Origin: Paenarthrobacter aurescens TC1
Lineage (GTDB): Bacteria > Actinomycetota > Actinomycetes > Actinomycetales > Micrococcaceae
DNA length: 64,000 nucleotides
Assembly (NCBI GenBank): GCA_000014925.1
Contig: CP000474.1
Span: 3,162,001 to 3,226,000 of the forward strand
Direction of reading: 5' to 3'
Shown here: one piece after another, positions 9,116 to 17,810 of the stretch
Layout of the letters: every line of letters begins with the position of its first letter
Position numbering within the stretch: position 1 is the first letter of the stretch
The notes under the pieces: model-generated
Told to the model about the DNA's origin: nothing
What the model saw: only the letters and a program-made list of their open reading frames with translations
Database searches by the model: none
Made by a program: the position numbers and the translations under genes

Positions 9116-9121
9116 TAGATT
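9116..9121 (+). promoter_or_regulatory. Probable extended -10 of the fhs promoter
   Basis: TGATAGATT in the mshA-fhs gap: hexamer TAGATT preceded by a TG one base upstream, the extended -10 form. It would give a leader of roughly 60 bases containing a small GCAGC/GCTGC inverted repeat and a GAAGGA ribosome binding site before the ATG at 9186. No experimental support; -35 not clear. Confidence 0.4.
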
Positions 9122-9185
9122 GTCGCGCACAGCGTAAGAACCCCAGCAGCAGCATCCCCGCTGCGGGCAGAGCCGAAGGACAACG

Positions 9186-10874
9186 ATGTCTGAAAACAAG
9201 GTCCTGAGCGATCTTGAAATTGCCCACAACGCCACCATGCTTCCCGTTGAAGCAATCGCCGAACGCGCGGGCATCAATGTGGATGCCCTTGAGCTGTATG
9301 GGCCGTACAAGGCCAAGATCAATACGGCCAAGCTGGTGCTCCCCCGGGGAAAGGCGCCCGGCAAGGTGGTGCTGGTCTCTGCCATGTCCCCCACCCCGGC
9401 AGGCGAGGGCAAGTCCACCACCACTGTGGGACTCGCGGACTCCCTGGCCCGCGCTGGCCACAAAGTGATGATTGCCCTGCGCGAGCCCTCCCTGGGCCCC
9501 ATCCTCGGCATGAAGGGCGGGGCTACGGGCGGGGGCTATTCCCAGGTGTTGCCCATGGATGACATCAACCTGCACTTCACCGGCGACTTCCACGCCATCA
9601 CGTCCGCAAACAACGCCCTCATGGCACTCGTGGATAACCACATCTTCCAGGGCAACCAACTCGGAATCGATCCACGCCGCATGACGTTCAAGCGCGTGCT
9701 GGACATGAACGACCGTGCATTGCGGGAAGTCGTCATCGGACTCGGCGGGCCCATGCAGGGAGTGCCCCGGCAAGACGGCTTCGATATCACGGTGGCTTCG
9801 GAAATCATGGCGGTCTTCTGCCTCGCCACAGACCTCGACGACCTCCGGGAACGGCTGGGACGCATCACCTTCGGGTACACCTACGATCGCACCCCGGTCA
9901 CCGTTTCGGACCTCGGCGTGGAGGGGGCCTTGACCATGCTTTTGAAGGACGCCATCAAGCCGAATCTCGTCCAAACCATCGCAGGCACCCCCGCCTTGGT
10001 CCACGGCGGTCCCTTCGCGAACATTGCGCACGGCTGCAATTCGTTGATCGCCACCAGCACCGCCATGCAGCTTGCCGACATCGTGGTTACTGAGGCCGGC
10101 TTCGGCGCAGACCTCGGTGCCGAGAAGTACATGGACATCAAAGCGCGCATCGCCGAGGTGGCACCATCCGCCGTCGTGGTGGTTGCCACAATCCGCGCCC
10201 TCAAGATGCAGGGCGGCGTTCCAAAGGAGAAACTCAACGAACCAAACGTCGAGGCTGTCGCCGCCGGCGTCGAGAATTTGAAAAGGCACGTGGGAAACGT
10301 GGCGAAGTTCGGTATCTCCCCCGTTGTTTCCATCAACAAGTTTGGATCAGACACTCCCGAGGAACTTGAGTGGCTCCTCGCTTGGTGCGCTGCAGAAGGC
10401 GTGGAAGCGGCCGTCGCTGATGTCTGGGGCCGAGGGGGTGGAGGCGATGGCGGTGACGAGCTGGCGGCCAAAGTCGCAGCAGCTTTGGAAGCCCCGTCCA
10501 ACTTCCACCACCTGTACCCGCTGGAACTCGGTGTTGAGGACAAGATCCGCACGATTGTGCAGGAGATCTACGGAGCCGACGGAGTGGAGTTTTCAGTCCC
10601 CGCGCTCAAGCGTCTCGCCGAGATCGAGAAGAACGGCTGGTCAGGACTCCCGGTGTGCATGGCCAAGACACAGTACTCGTTTACTGACGATGCCTCGAGG
10701 CTTGGCGCGCCCAAGGGATTCCGCGTGCACGTCCGCGAACTGATTCCCAAGACGGGTGCCGGTTTCATCGTTGCGTTGACCGGCGCGGTGATGACCATGC
10801 CCGGCCTCCCCAAGGAACCCGCCGCGATGCGCATGGACGTCGACGCGGACGGCAACCCTACGGGCCTTTTCTAA
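9186..10874 (+). CDS. fhs: Formate-tetrahydrofolate ligase
   Basis: ATP-dependent synthesis of 10-formyl-THF from formate and THF, feeding one-carbon metabolism. The 562-residue protein has the family length and its P-loop [16 protein letters not shown] (about 69-83), followed by [18 protein letters not shown] and the HFTGDFHAI and NHIFQGN segments. Clear ribosome binding site (GAAGGACAACG) before ATG. Stands alone between mshA and a repeat array. Confidence 0.97.
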   Translation: MSENKVLSDLEIAHNATMLPVEAIAERAGINVDALELYGPYKAKINTAKLVLPRGKAPGKVVLVSAMSPTPAGEGKSTTTVGLADSLARAGHKVMIALREPSLGPILGMKGGATGGGYSQVLPMDDINLHFTGDFHAITSANNALMALVDNHIFQGNQLGIDPRRMTFKRVLDMNDRALREVVIGLGGPMQGVPRQDGFDITVASEIMAVFCLATDLDDLRERLGRITFGYTYDRTPVTVSDLGVEGALTMLLKDAIKPNLVQTIAGTPALVHGGPFANIAHGCNSLIATSTAMQLADIVVTEAGFGADLGAEKYMDIKARIAEVAPSAVVVVATIRALKMQGGVPKEKLNEPNVEAVAAGVENLKRHVGNVAKFGISPVVSINKFGSDTPEELEWLLAWCAAEGVEAAVADVWGRGGGGDGGDELAAKVAAALEAPSNFHHLYPLELGVEDKIRTIVQEIYGADGVEFSVPALKRLAEIEKNGWSGLPVCMAKTQYSFTDDASRLGAPKGFRVHVRELIPKTGAGFIVALTGAVMTMPGLPKEPAAMRMDVDADGNPTGLF

Positions 10875-11013
10875 CCCTCTCTCACATCCCACCCCCTTCC
10901 GGCCAACCCTCTCTCACATCCCACCCCCTTCCGGCCAACCCTCTCTCACATCCCACCCCCTTCCGGCCAACCCTCTCTCACATCCCACCCCCTTCCGGCC
11001 AACCCTCTCTCAC
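10873..11013. repeat. Tandem array of a 32-bp repeat (left arm)
   Basis: Four exact or nearly exact 32-bp units at 10873-10904, 10905-10936, 10937-10968 and 10969-11000, plus a 13-base partial unit. Each begins AACCCTCTCTCACATCCCA and ends with a C-rich and CCGG stretch. The first copy includes the last two bases of the fhs stop codon. There are no unique spacers, so it is not a CRISPR. The units share their CTCTCTCACATCCC core, in inverted orientation, with the array at 11025-11175. Confidence 0.9.
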
Positions 11014-11024
11014 TCTTTCTAGGA

Positions 11025-11175
11025 AAGTGATAGAGCGTCCGGCGCAAACCCGAGGGACCTGACAGAGCGTCCGGCTCAAACCCGAGGGATGTGAGAGAGC
11101 GTTCGGCTCAAACCCGAGGGATGTGAGAGAGCGTTCGGCTCAAACCCGAGGGACGCGAGAGAGCGTCCGGGAACG
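11025..11175. repeat. Tandem array of a 32-bp repeat (right arm, inverted)
   Basis: Units with 32-base period at 11055-11086, 11087-11118 and 11119-11150, flanked by degenerate copies at 11025-11054 and 11151-11175. The core GGGATGTGAGAGAG is the reverse complement of the core of the left array. Between the arms lies an imperfect palindrome (11005-11035) around CTTTCTAGGAAAG. Together the two arms could form a long cruciform or RNA hairpin between the convergent genes fhs and ino1. Confidence 0.88.
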
Positions 11176-11211
11176 ACAGACGCCCTCCCACATCAGTGGA
11201 AGGGCGTCTGT
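11176..11211 (-). terminator. Hairpin terminator downstream of ino1
   Basis: Stem ACAGACGCCCTCCCAC / GTGGAAGGGCGTCTGT with an ATCA loop and one mismatch, 15 bases after the ino1 stop. No strong T-run on either side; it may act in both directions with the fhs side. Confidence 0.7.
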
Positions 11212-11226
11212 TCAAACCGTGGTGGT

Positions 11227-12312
11227 TTAGCGCTCGATGTCGCCGCGGATGAAGGCTTCAACCTTGTCGCGGGCGAGGTCGTCGTTGAACTGCTCCGGCG
11301 GCGACTTCATGAAGTAGCTCGAGGCGGAAAGCAGCGGACCGCCGATGCCGCGATCCAAGCCGATCTTCGCAGCGCGGATGGCGTCGATGATCACGCCGGC
11401 AGAGTTCGGGGAGTCCCACACTTCGAGTTTGTACTCGAGGGAAACCGGAGCGTCACCGAAGTTGCGGCCCTCAAGGCGGACGAAGGCCCACTTGCGGTCA
11501 TCGAGCCAGGCAACGTAGTCGGACGGTCCGATGTGGACGTCGTCGGCGTGCAGCTCGGCTTCTACGTTCGAGGTCACGGCCTGGGTCTTGGAGATCTTCT
11601 TGGACTCGAGGCGGTCGCGCTCCAGCATGTTCTTGAAGTCCATGTTGCCGCCGACGTTCAGCTGGTATGTGCGGTCCAGCGTGACGCCGCGGTCTTCGAA
11701 GAGCTTGGCCATGACGCGGTGCGTGATGGTGGCACCGATCTGGCTCTTGATGTCGTCGCCAACGATCGGGACACCGGCTTCGGTGAACTTGTCAGCCCAC
11801 TCCTTGGTGCCGGCGATGAAGACCGGGAGGGCGTTGACAAAAGCAACTCCGGCGTCGATGGCGCACTGGGCGTAGAACTTGGCTGCCTGGTCCGAACCGA
11901 CGGGCAGGTAGCAGACCATGACGTCGGCTTTGGCCTCGCGGAGCGCAGCGACGATGTCAACGGCTTCATCCGGAGCCTCGACGATCGTTTCGCGGTAGTA
12001 CTTGCCAAGACCGTCAAGGGTGTGGCCGCGCTGAACAGTCACACCGGTTGCGGGAACGTCGGCAATCTTGATGGTGTTGTTTTCGCTGGCGCCGATGGCG
12101 TCTGCGAGGTCCAGTCCAACCTTTTTGCTATCGACGTCGAAAGCAGCAACGAAGTGGACGTCGTTGACGTGGTACTGGCCGAACTCGACGTGCATCAGAC
12201 CCGGGATCGTGGCCTTGGGGTCAGCGTCGCGATAGTACTGAACACCTTGGACCAGCGATGCGGCGCAGTTACCTACACCGACAATGGCAACACGAATCGG
12301 ATGTGAAGACAC
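11227..12312 (-). CDS. ino1: Inositol-3-phosphate synthase
   Basis: NAD-dependent conversion of glucose-6-phosphate to 1D-myo-inositol-3-phosphate, needed for mycothiol and phosphatidylinositol. The 361-residue protein is the short actinobacterial form: NAD-binding [14 protein letters not shown] at the N-terminus, then [25 protein letters not shown] and the conserved [15 protein letters not shown] start at 12312 follows AAAAGGAGTTCC. It supplies the substrate used by MshA, encoded about 2 kb away on the other strand. Single-gene unit between two hairpin terminators. Confidence 0.96.
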   Translation of the reverse strand: MSSHPIRVAIVGVGNCAASLVQGVQYYRDADPKATIPGLMHVEFGQYHVNDVHFVAAFDVDSKKVGLDLADAIGASENNTIKIADVPATGVTVQRGHTLDGLGKYYRETIVEAPDEAVDIVAALREAKADVMVCYLPVGSDQAAKFYAQCAIDAGVAFVNALPVFIAGTKEWADKFTEAGVPIVGDDIKSQIGATITHRVMAKLFEDRGVTLDRTYQLNVGGNMDFKNMLERDRLESKKISKTQAVTSNVEAELHADDVHIGPSDYVAWLDDRKWAFVRLEGRNFGDAPVSLEYKLEVWDSPNSAGVIIDAIRAAKIGLDRGIGGPLLSASSYFMKSPPEQFNDDLARDKVEAFIRGDIER

Positions 12313-12409
12313 GGAACTCCTTTTGAGAAATAACCTCAGGTGCCAGGCGCATCCCTGACTGAGTCCAGGGCACGGCTAATTGGCACGGCGCCATTCGGCG
12401 CACACTTGC

Positions 12410-12415
12410 ATTGTA
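12410..12415 (-). promoter_or_regulatory. Possible -10 of the ino1 promoter
   Basis: TACAAT in the context GGTTACAATGC on the minus strand, about 98 bases upstream of the ino1 GTG and just downstream of the preceding gene's terminator. The -35 position holds AAACCG at 17 bases, a poor match. Confidence 0.35.
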
Positions 12416-12422
12416 ACCAACA

Positions 12423-12460
12423 CAGCGGAAGCCGGTTTTGTTCCCTCCCGGCTTCCGCTG
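12423..12460 (-). terminator. Hairpin terminator of the aldo/keto reductase gene
   Basis: Perfect 13-bp stem CAGCGGAAGCCGG / CCGGCTTCCGCTG around a 12-base loop, starting 20 bases after the stop at 12481. It separates this gene from ino1, which is read in the same direction. Confidence 0.8.
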
Positions 12461-12480
12461 TTTATGTCAGTTCTTGAAGG

Positions 12481-13527
12481 TTACTTCTGAGCCCACAGAT
12501 TGATGTCCGACTCGACGGCGAACTCGTCAATCGCAGTCAGCTCATCTGTAGTGAACTTCAGGTTGTTGATCGCGCTGAGAGTGTCCTCAAGCTGGGCCAC
12601 GCTGGAGGCACCAACAAGCGCGGATGTCACCGGCGAACCCTTGGGCTGATCGCGAAGGATCCACGCAATGGCCATCTGCGCGAGGGTCTGCCCCCGACCC
12701 TCGGCAATGGCGTTCAGGCCGCGCACGCGGTCCAGCTTGTCTTCCGTCAGCGCGGACTCGGACAGGAAGCGTTCCTTGGCTGCGCGGGAGTCCGCCGGAA
12801 CGCCGTTGAGGTACCGGTTGGTGAGCATGCCTTGCGCGAGCGGTGAGAACGCGATGGATCCTGCGCCCACCTGGTCCAGTGCCTCGTAGAGGTTGGGTGA
12901 GCCGTTCTCGGTCCACCGGTTCAGCATGGAGTAGCTGGGCTGGTGGATCAGCAGCGGGGTGCCAAGCTCCTTCAGGATCCGCGCGGCTTCGAGGGTCTGC
13001 TCCGGGGTGTAGGAGGAGATGCCCGCGTAAAGTGCTTTGCCGGACCGGACTGCGTAGTCCAAGGCGCCCATGGTCTCTTCCAGCGGCGTCTCGGGGTCGG
13101 GACGGTGGCTGTAGAAGATGTCCACATAGTCCAGGCCCATGCGCTCCAGCGACTGGTCCAGGCTGGAGATCAGGTATTTGCGGGATCCCCACTCGCCGTA
13201 AGGGCCGGGCCACATGTAGTAACCGGCTTTGGTGGAGATGACCAGTTCGTCACGGTACGGCTTGAAGTCGTCTTTCAGGTGACGACCGAAGTTGGCCTCG
13301 GCCGATCCGTCCGGCGGTCCGTAGTTGTTGGCGAGGTCGAAGTGGTTTACGCCGAGGTCGAATGCACGGCGGAGGATGGCGCGCTGTTCGTCGAAACGTT
13401 TGTCGTCGCCGAAGTTGTGCCAAAGGCCCAGCGAGATAGCGGGTAGCTTGAGTCCGCTGCGTCCGACGCGGCGGTAGGGCATGGTTTCGTAGCGGTTTTC
13501 CGCAGCCGAATAAGTCATACGTACCAT
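12481..13527 (-). CDS. Aldo/keto reductase (YghZ / L-glyceraldehyde-3-phosphate reductase type)
   Basis: NADPH-dependent reductase of 348 residues in the AKR14-like branch. Visible are the FDLANNYGPPDGSAE segment with the catalytic Asp and Tyr, Lys in STKAGYYMWPGPYGEWGSRKY, His in YSHRPDPETPLEETM and the cofactor motif GASSVAQLE. The long loop WPGPYGEWG is characteristic of YghZ-like enzymes that detoxify glyceraldehyde-3-phosphate and methylglyoxal. ATG at 13527 has an AGG-containing site close by; an ATG three codons later (13518) is equally possible. Monocistronic between two hairpins. Confidence 0.9.
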   Translation of the reverse strand: MVRMTYSAAENRYETMPYRRVGRSGLKLPAISLGLWHNFGDDKRFDEQRAILRRAFDLGVNHFDLANNYGPPDGSAEANFGRHLKDDFKPYRDELVISTKAGYYMWPGPYGEWGSRKYLISSLDQSLERMGLDYVDIFYSHRPDPETPLEETMGALDYAVRSGKALYAGISSYTPEQTLEAARILKELGTPLLIHQPSYSMLNRWTENGSPNLYEALDQVGAGSIAFSPLAQGMLTNRYLNGVPADSRAAKERFLSESALTEDKLDRVRGLNAIAEGRGQTLAQMAIAWILRDQPKGSPVTSALVGASSVAQLEDTLSAINNLKFTTDELTAIDEFAVESDINLWAQK

Positions 13528-13546
13528 CCTGCCACTGCATAAACCG

Positions 13547-13584
13547 GGGTGACGGCGCTGTCCGCATTGTGGGCGCCGTCACCC
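13547..13584 (-). terminator. Hairpin terminator after treZ
   Basis: Perfect 12-bp stem GGGTGACGGCGC / GCGCCGTCACCC, 14 bases beyond the treZ stop, ending the glgX-treY-treZ operon before the aldo/keto reductase gene. Confidence 0.78.
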
Positions 13585-13597
13585 TCGATCCATGGAC

Positions 13598-15370
13598 TTA
13601 CTGGACGCGCACGACGGCGGCGCTAGCGCCGGGAAGCGTCAGCGTCCCGGCTTCCAGGGCTGCTTCGCCGTCGGTGGCCAGCAGCACGGAGCCGCTCAGT
13701 GGCGTTTCGAATGCGTCGCCCCCGAAGTTGCATACCACCCGGACGGTGCCGCGGGTGAACTGCAGCCAGTGTTCGTCGTCGTCGAACTCAACGGAAGTCT
13801 CACCGAAGCCGCCCTCCACCAATTCCGGGGTGTTACGGCGCAGCTGTGCCAAATCCTTGTAGAGCTGCAGCAAGCGTGCGTGGTCCCCATCGCCGATTTC
13901 ATCCCACTTGAGCTTGGAACGCTGGAACGTCTCCGGGTCCTGCGGATCAGGAACAACTGCCGGATCCCATCCCATGCGTTCAAACTCCTTGATCCGTCCC
14001 TCGGCTGTTGCCTTACCCAGCTCTGGTTCCGGGTGGGACGTGAAAAACTGCCACGGGGTGGAGGCCCCAAACTCCTCACCCATGAACAACATGGGCGTGA
14101 AGGGGGATGTCATGGTCAGCACAGCGCCGATGGCCAACTGTCCGTAGGACAACGTAGCCGTGAGCCTGTCACCGATGGCGCGGTTGCCGATTTGGTCGTG
14201 GTTCTGGAGGCAGACCACCAGTGCCGACGGGTGGGCCAAGTCACGCCGAATGGGCCTTCCATGGTGTCGTCCTCTGAAACTGGAGTAGCTTCCGTCGTGG
14301 AGGAATCCGTGTTCAAGGACTTTTGCCAGCACTGCCAGAGAGTCGAAGTCCGAGTAGTAGCCGGTGGTCTCCCCGCTGAGATTGACGTGGACGGCGTGGT
14401 GGAAGTCATCGCTCCATTGGCCTTCCAAACCGTAGCCGTTGTCCTGGCTCGGGTAGATGAGCCGAGGGTTGTTCAGATCGGATTCAGCGATCAAGGTCCT
14501 GGGTATACCTGTTTCGGCCTCAATCTGGTCTCCCAGCGCCCCGAACTCTTCGAGGATGTGCACGGCGCGCTCGTCCCGAAAAGCATGCACAGCGTCGAGT
14601 CGGAGTCCGTCCACATGGTAGTCCCGGAGCCACATCGCTGCATTGTCCAGAATGTAGCGGCGAACGTCGTCCGAGCCGGGGCCGTCAAGGTTTACGGAAT
14701 CACCCCAGGTGTTGCCCTCTCCCGATTTCAGGTACGGGCCGAACTTGGGCAGATAGTTGCCGCTCGGCCCGAGGTGGTTGTAAACAACGTCCTGGATGAC
14801 ACCAAGGCCCGCTGCATGCGCCGCGTCCACAAAGCGCTGGTACGCGGCCGGACCGCCGTAAGGCTCGTGAACGGCATACCAAAGGACGCCGTCGTAGCCC
14901 CAGTTGTGAACCCCGTTGAACCCGTTGACCGGCAGCAGTTCAATGAAATCGACGCCGAGGTCCACCAGGTAGTCCAGTTTCCCGGCGGCGGCATCCAGCG
15001 TGCCTTCAGGAGTGAAGGTGCCCAGATGTAGTTCGTAGATCACGGAACCCTTGAGGTTCCGCCCTTTCCACTCGCTGTCCTTCCATTCATGGACGGAGGG
15101 ATCGAAGGTCGCGGACAGCTGATGAACCCCGTCCGGCTGCCTCCGTGAGCGCGGATCGGGGAACGGACCCTCCCCGTCCAGTACGTAGCCGTACCGAACC
15201 CCGTCGGTTTCCTCTGCCACCACATCAGCCGGCGCGCGCCACCATCCGGAGGCGGCGCCGTCGTGATGCTTTTCCATGGCGTATTCCCGGTCGTCGGCGA
15301 GCAGCCGAACAGAACCGGCGTTCGGCGCCCAGACGTCGTAACGGTTTTTTCCAGCAGCGTGCTCCAGCAT
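13598..15370 (-). CDS. treZ: Malto-oligosyltrehalose trehalohydrolase
   Basis: GH13 enzyme releasing trehalose from maltooligosyltrehalose made by TreY. The 590-residue protein has an N-terminal carbohydrate-binding-like domain (to about 95), then the GH13 motifs [19 protein letters not shown] (nucleophile Asp), [11 protein letters not shown] (acid/base Glu) and [12 protein letters not shown] at 15370 sits 4 bases after GGGGAG; an in-frame TTG is one codon upstream. Last gene of glgX-treY-treZ, separated from treY by a 17-bp repeat array. Confidence 0.95.
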   Translation of the reverse strand: MLEHAAGKNRYDVWAPNAGSVRLLADDREYAMEKHHDGAASGWWRAPADVVAEETDGVRYGYVLDGEGPFPDPRSRRQPDGVHQLSATFDPSVHEWKDSEWKGRNLKGSVIYELHLGTFTPEGTLDAAAGKLDYLVDLGVDFIELLPVNGFNGVHNWGYDGVLWYAVHEPYGGPAAYQRFVDAAHAAGLGVIQDVVYNHLGPSGNYLPKFGPYLKSGEGNTWGDSVNLDGPGSDDVRRYILDNAAMWLRDYHVDGLRLDAVHAFRDERAVHILEEFGALGDQIEAETGIPRTLIAESDLNNPRLIYPSQDNGYGLEGQWSDDFHHAVHVNLSGETTGYYSDFDSLAVLAKVLEHGFLHDGSYSSFRGRHHGRPIRRDLAHPSALVVCLQNHDQIGNRAIGDRLTATLSYGQLAIGAVLTMTSPFTPMLFMGEEFGASTPWQFFTSHPEPELGKATAEGRIKEFERMGWDPAVVPDPQDPETFQRSKLKWDEIGDGDHARLLQLYKDLAQLRRNTPELVEGGFGETSVEFDDDEHWLQFTRGTVRVVCNFGGDAFETPLSGSVLLATDGEAALEAGTLTLPGASAAVVRVQ

Positions 15371-15419
15371 CAAGCTCCCCTGTACGTGTTTAAGCGTGCT
15401 TTGCAGTGACGATGTTGCC

Positions 15420-15504
15420 AGTCCAGCGATCAGGCCAGTCCAGCGATCAGGCCAGTCCAGCGATCAGGCCAGTCCAGCGATCAGGCCGGTCCAGCGATCA
15501 GGCC
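15420..15504. repeat. Five-copy 17-bp tandem repeat at the treY-treZ junction
   Basis: Head-to-tail copies of AGTCCAGCGATCAGGCC at 15420-15436, 15437-15453, 15454-15470, 15471-15487 and 15488-15504; the last begins with G. The treY stop codon (15498-15500, minus) lies inside the last copy. A 17-base period is not a multiple of three, so copy-number change would alter the intergenic spacing, and loss of the stop would shift frame with each copy. Confidence 0.93.
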
Positions 15505-17810
15505 GTGGGCACCAACAGGGCCACCGGGTAATGCTCCAGCAAGGTGGCCACCGGAACAGCACCGGCCCCGTATGTAGCTCCCGTGAGTTCATCCCGGCAG
15601 TTCACAGTCAATTCAATGGTCGTGTCCCGCCAGCCGCCTTCGCTTGCGAGCCGCTTGGGCAGGCGTGTGGCAACGGTGAGGGCTCCGCGACGGTCCGCCC
15701 CGCGGTCGAAAGCCACCACGTGTCCCGCTGCAGCGCCTTGGGCCGCGACCGGTAGGTAACCGGCGAACAGCTCAGGCCTGTCACGGCGCAGCCTTAGTGC
15801 GCGGGAAACCACCAGGAGTTTGGCGGATTCATCCGTGAACGCGGGCTTGGCGCCATCATCCAGCTCCGCCAAGGCAGCGATGCGGGCTTGGAAGTCCACC
15901 GGCCGCCGGTTGTCGGGGTCCGTCAGCGAACCGTCCCTGAATTCCGTCCCTTGGTAGACGTCCGGGACGCCGGGCATGGTCAGCTGGATCAGTTTGGCGG
16001 ACAGCGAGTTGGACGTTCCGTAGGGTTCGAGTTCTTCCACGAAGTTCGTCAGCGCGGCGGCAACCTCAGGGACGTCGAAAACGGCGTCGACGGCGGTAGC
16101 CAACTTACGCTCGAACTCCTGGTTGGGGTCGGTCCAGTTGGTGGAGTTCCCGGCTTCGCGGGCCGCTTTCAAGGCGTAGGACTGCAGTCGTTGGCGATCT
16201 GCAGGCCACGCGCCGACGATTGACTGCCAGACCAAGGCGGAGAGGGGTCCGTCCGGGATGGGGGCCAGCTCCTGAACGGTGCCAAGGAACAGCTCCCATT
16301 CCGGCACTGCCTCGGAGATGACCGAGATCCTGGCCCGTGCATCCTCGCTCCGCTTGGTGTCGTGCGTGCTCAGGGTGGTCATGGAGAGCGGCAAGAGTTG
16401 CTGCCTTCGGGCCATGCGCTCATGGAAGACTCCGCTGGGGATGGAGAATTCCGTAGGATCAGCGCCCACTTCCGTCAGTGATCCAAGCCGCGTGTAGCGG
16501 AAGAACGCGGTGTCCTCCACGCCCTTGGCCATCACCATGCCGGATGTCTGCTGGAAACGCTGGGCCAGCAGGCTGGATTCATCCAACAGGAGAGGCTGAA
16601 GCTGGCTGAGGACAGTTGCCAGGTCGGGGCGCTCCCTGGCAGCGTTTTCCACGGACTCTACGAGGGTCTTCCCGCCATAGGGCAGATATGTCCTGTAGAT
16701 AGGGAAGCAGCAGATGACTTCAGCCAGGGCGTCGGCCACCTTGGCGAACGGCAGTTCCAAGGATTCAGGCACAAGGCGGGCAAGACGCAGGATCTCCGAG
16801 CGCAAGATGCCATCCGCGATCCGACGCTTGGTCGCATGAATCATGGCGTGGTAATCCGCTGGGGCGTCCGCGTTCCGCAGACGGGCATCAAGGGAGTTCA
16901 GGTACTCTTCAGCCGCTGGGTCCACAAAAAGACGGTCAACGTCGGCCAAGGCGTCATACCCGGTGGTGCCTTCGCAGTCGAAGGTCTCCGGCAACTGCTC
17001 CCCCGGTTCCAGGATCTTTTCCACCAAAAGGTAAGCGCCCGCCGTCGCTTCGCGCAGCCTTGCGAGGTATCCCTCGGGATCTGCGAGCCCATCCGGGTGG
17101 TCGATCCTCAGCCCGTCCACCAGGCCTTCACGGAACCAGCGAACGATCTCTTTATGGGACTCGTCAAAGACCCAGGGAACCTCAACGCGCACTCCGGCCA
17201 AGGTGTTAACAGCAAAGAACCGGCGGTAGTTCAGGTCAGCGTCGGCCCGGCGCCAGCCGACCAACTCATAGTGCTGCCGCTCATGGACCTCGCGCGGGCT
17301 ATCCCCGGACGCGTACGTTCCTTCGGCCAACGGGAAACTGTGATCGTAGTACCGCAGTTCGTCGTCCACCACCTTCAGCTCGTCAAGGTCGTCGTCACTG
17401 CCCAGGACAGGGATGCGGATCTTCCCGCCGCCGAAGTCCCAGTCGACGTCGAAAGCCTCGGCGTATTTTGAACCGCGGCCTTCCTTCAGCAGCTGCCACC
17501 ACCACGCATTCTGCTTGGGCGAAGCAACACCCATGTGGTTGGGCACGATGTCGGCCAGGATGCCCAGACCCTTGTCCTTCGCTGCCGCGGACAGTGCGGA
17601 AAGCCCCTCGGGCCCTCCCCTTGAGGGATCCACAGTGGAGGGATCGGTGACGTCATAGCCGTGATCCGAACCCTTCTCCGCGGTGAGGATCGGTGAGACG
17701 TAGACCCAATCGATTCCCAGGGTGCGCAAGTATCCGGTGAGCTCAGCCGCATCCTGCAACGTGAAGCTCGGGCGAATTTGGAGCCGGTACGTCGAAACGG
17801 GGGTTTTCAC
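15498..17810 (-). CDS. treY: Maltooligosyltrehalose synthase
   Basis: GH13 enzyme that converts the reducing-end alpha-1,4 bond of maltodextrin to the alpha,alpha-1,1 bond of trehalose. The 770-residue protein begins [16 protein letters not shown], typical of TreY, and has [19 protein letters not shown] (nucleophile Asp) and [13 protein letters not shown] (acid/base Glu). GTG start overlaps the glgX stop (TCGTGA). The final residues and stop lie in a tandem repeat. Confidence 0.96.
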   Translation of the reverse strand: MKTPVSTYRLQIRPSFTLQDAAELTGYLRTLGIDWVYVSPILTAEKGSDHGYDVTDPSTVDPSRGGPEGLSALSAAAKDKGLGILADIVPNHMGVASPKQNAWWWQLLKEGRGSKYAEAFDVDWDFGGGKIRIPVLGSDDDLDELKVVDDELRYYDHSFPLAEGTYASGDSPREVHERQHYELVGWRRADADLNYRRFFAVNTLAGVRVEVPWVFDESHKEIVRWFREGLVDGLRIDHPDGLADPEGYLARLREATAGAYLLVEKILEPGEQLPETFDCEGTTGYDALADVDRLFVDPAAEEYLNSLDARLRNADAPADYHAMIHATKRRIADGILRSEILRLARLVPESLELPFAKVADALAEVICCFPIYRTYLPYGGKTLVESVENAARERPDLATVLSQLQPLLLDESSLLAQRFQQTSGMVMAKGVEDTAFFRYTRLGSLTEVGADPTEFSIPSGVFHERMARRQQLLPLSMTTLSTHDTKRSEDARARISVISEAVPEWELFLGTVQELAPIPDGPLSALVWQSIVGAWPADRQRLQSYALKAAREAGNSTNWTDPNQEFERKLATAVDAVFDVPEVAAALTNFVEELEPYGTSNSLSAKLIQLTMPGVPDVYQGTEFRDGSLTDPDNRRPVDFQARIAALAELDDGAKPAFTDESAKLLVVSRALRLRRDRPELFAGYLPVAAQGAAAGHVVAFDRGADRRGALTVATRLPKRLASEGGWRDTTIELTVNCRDELTGATYGAGAVPVATLLEHYPVALLVPTA

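Noticed and set aside
10873..11175. CRISPR array
   Set aside because: The 32-bp units follow each other without unique spacers, and no cas genes are present.
13592..15031. Very long plus-strand open frame opposite treZ, and similar ones opposite glmS, rpsC and rplB
   Set aside because: These are antisense shadows of high-GC genes; the minus-strand proteins have complete family motifs.
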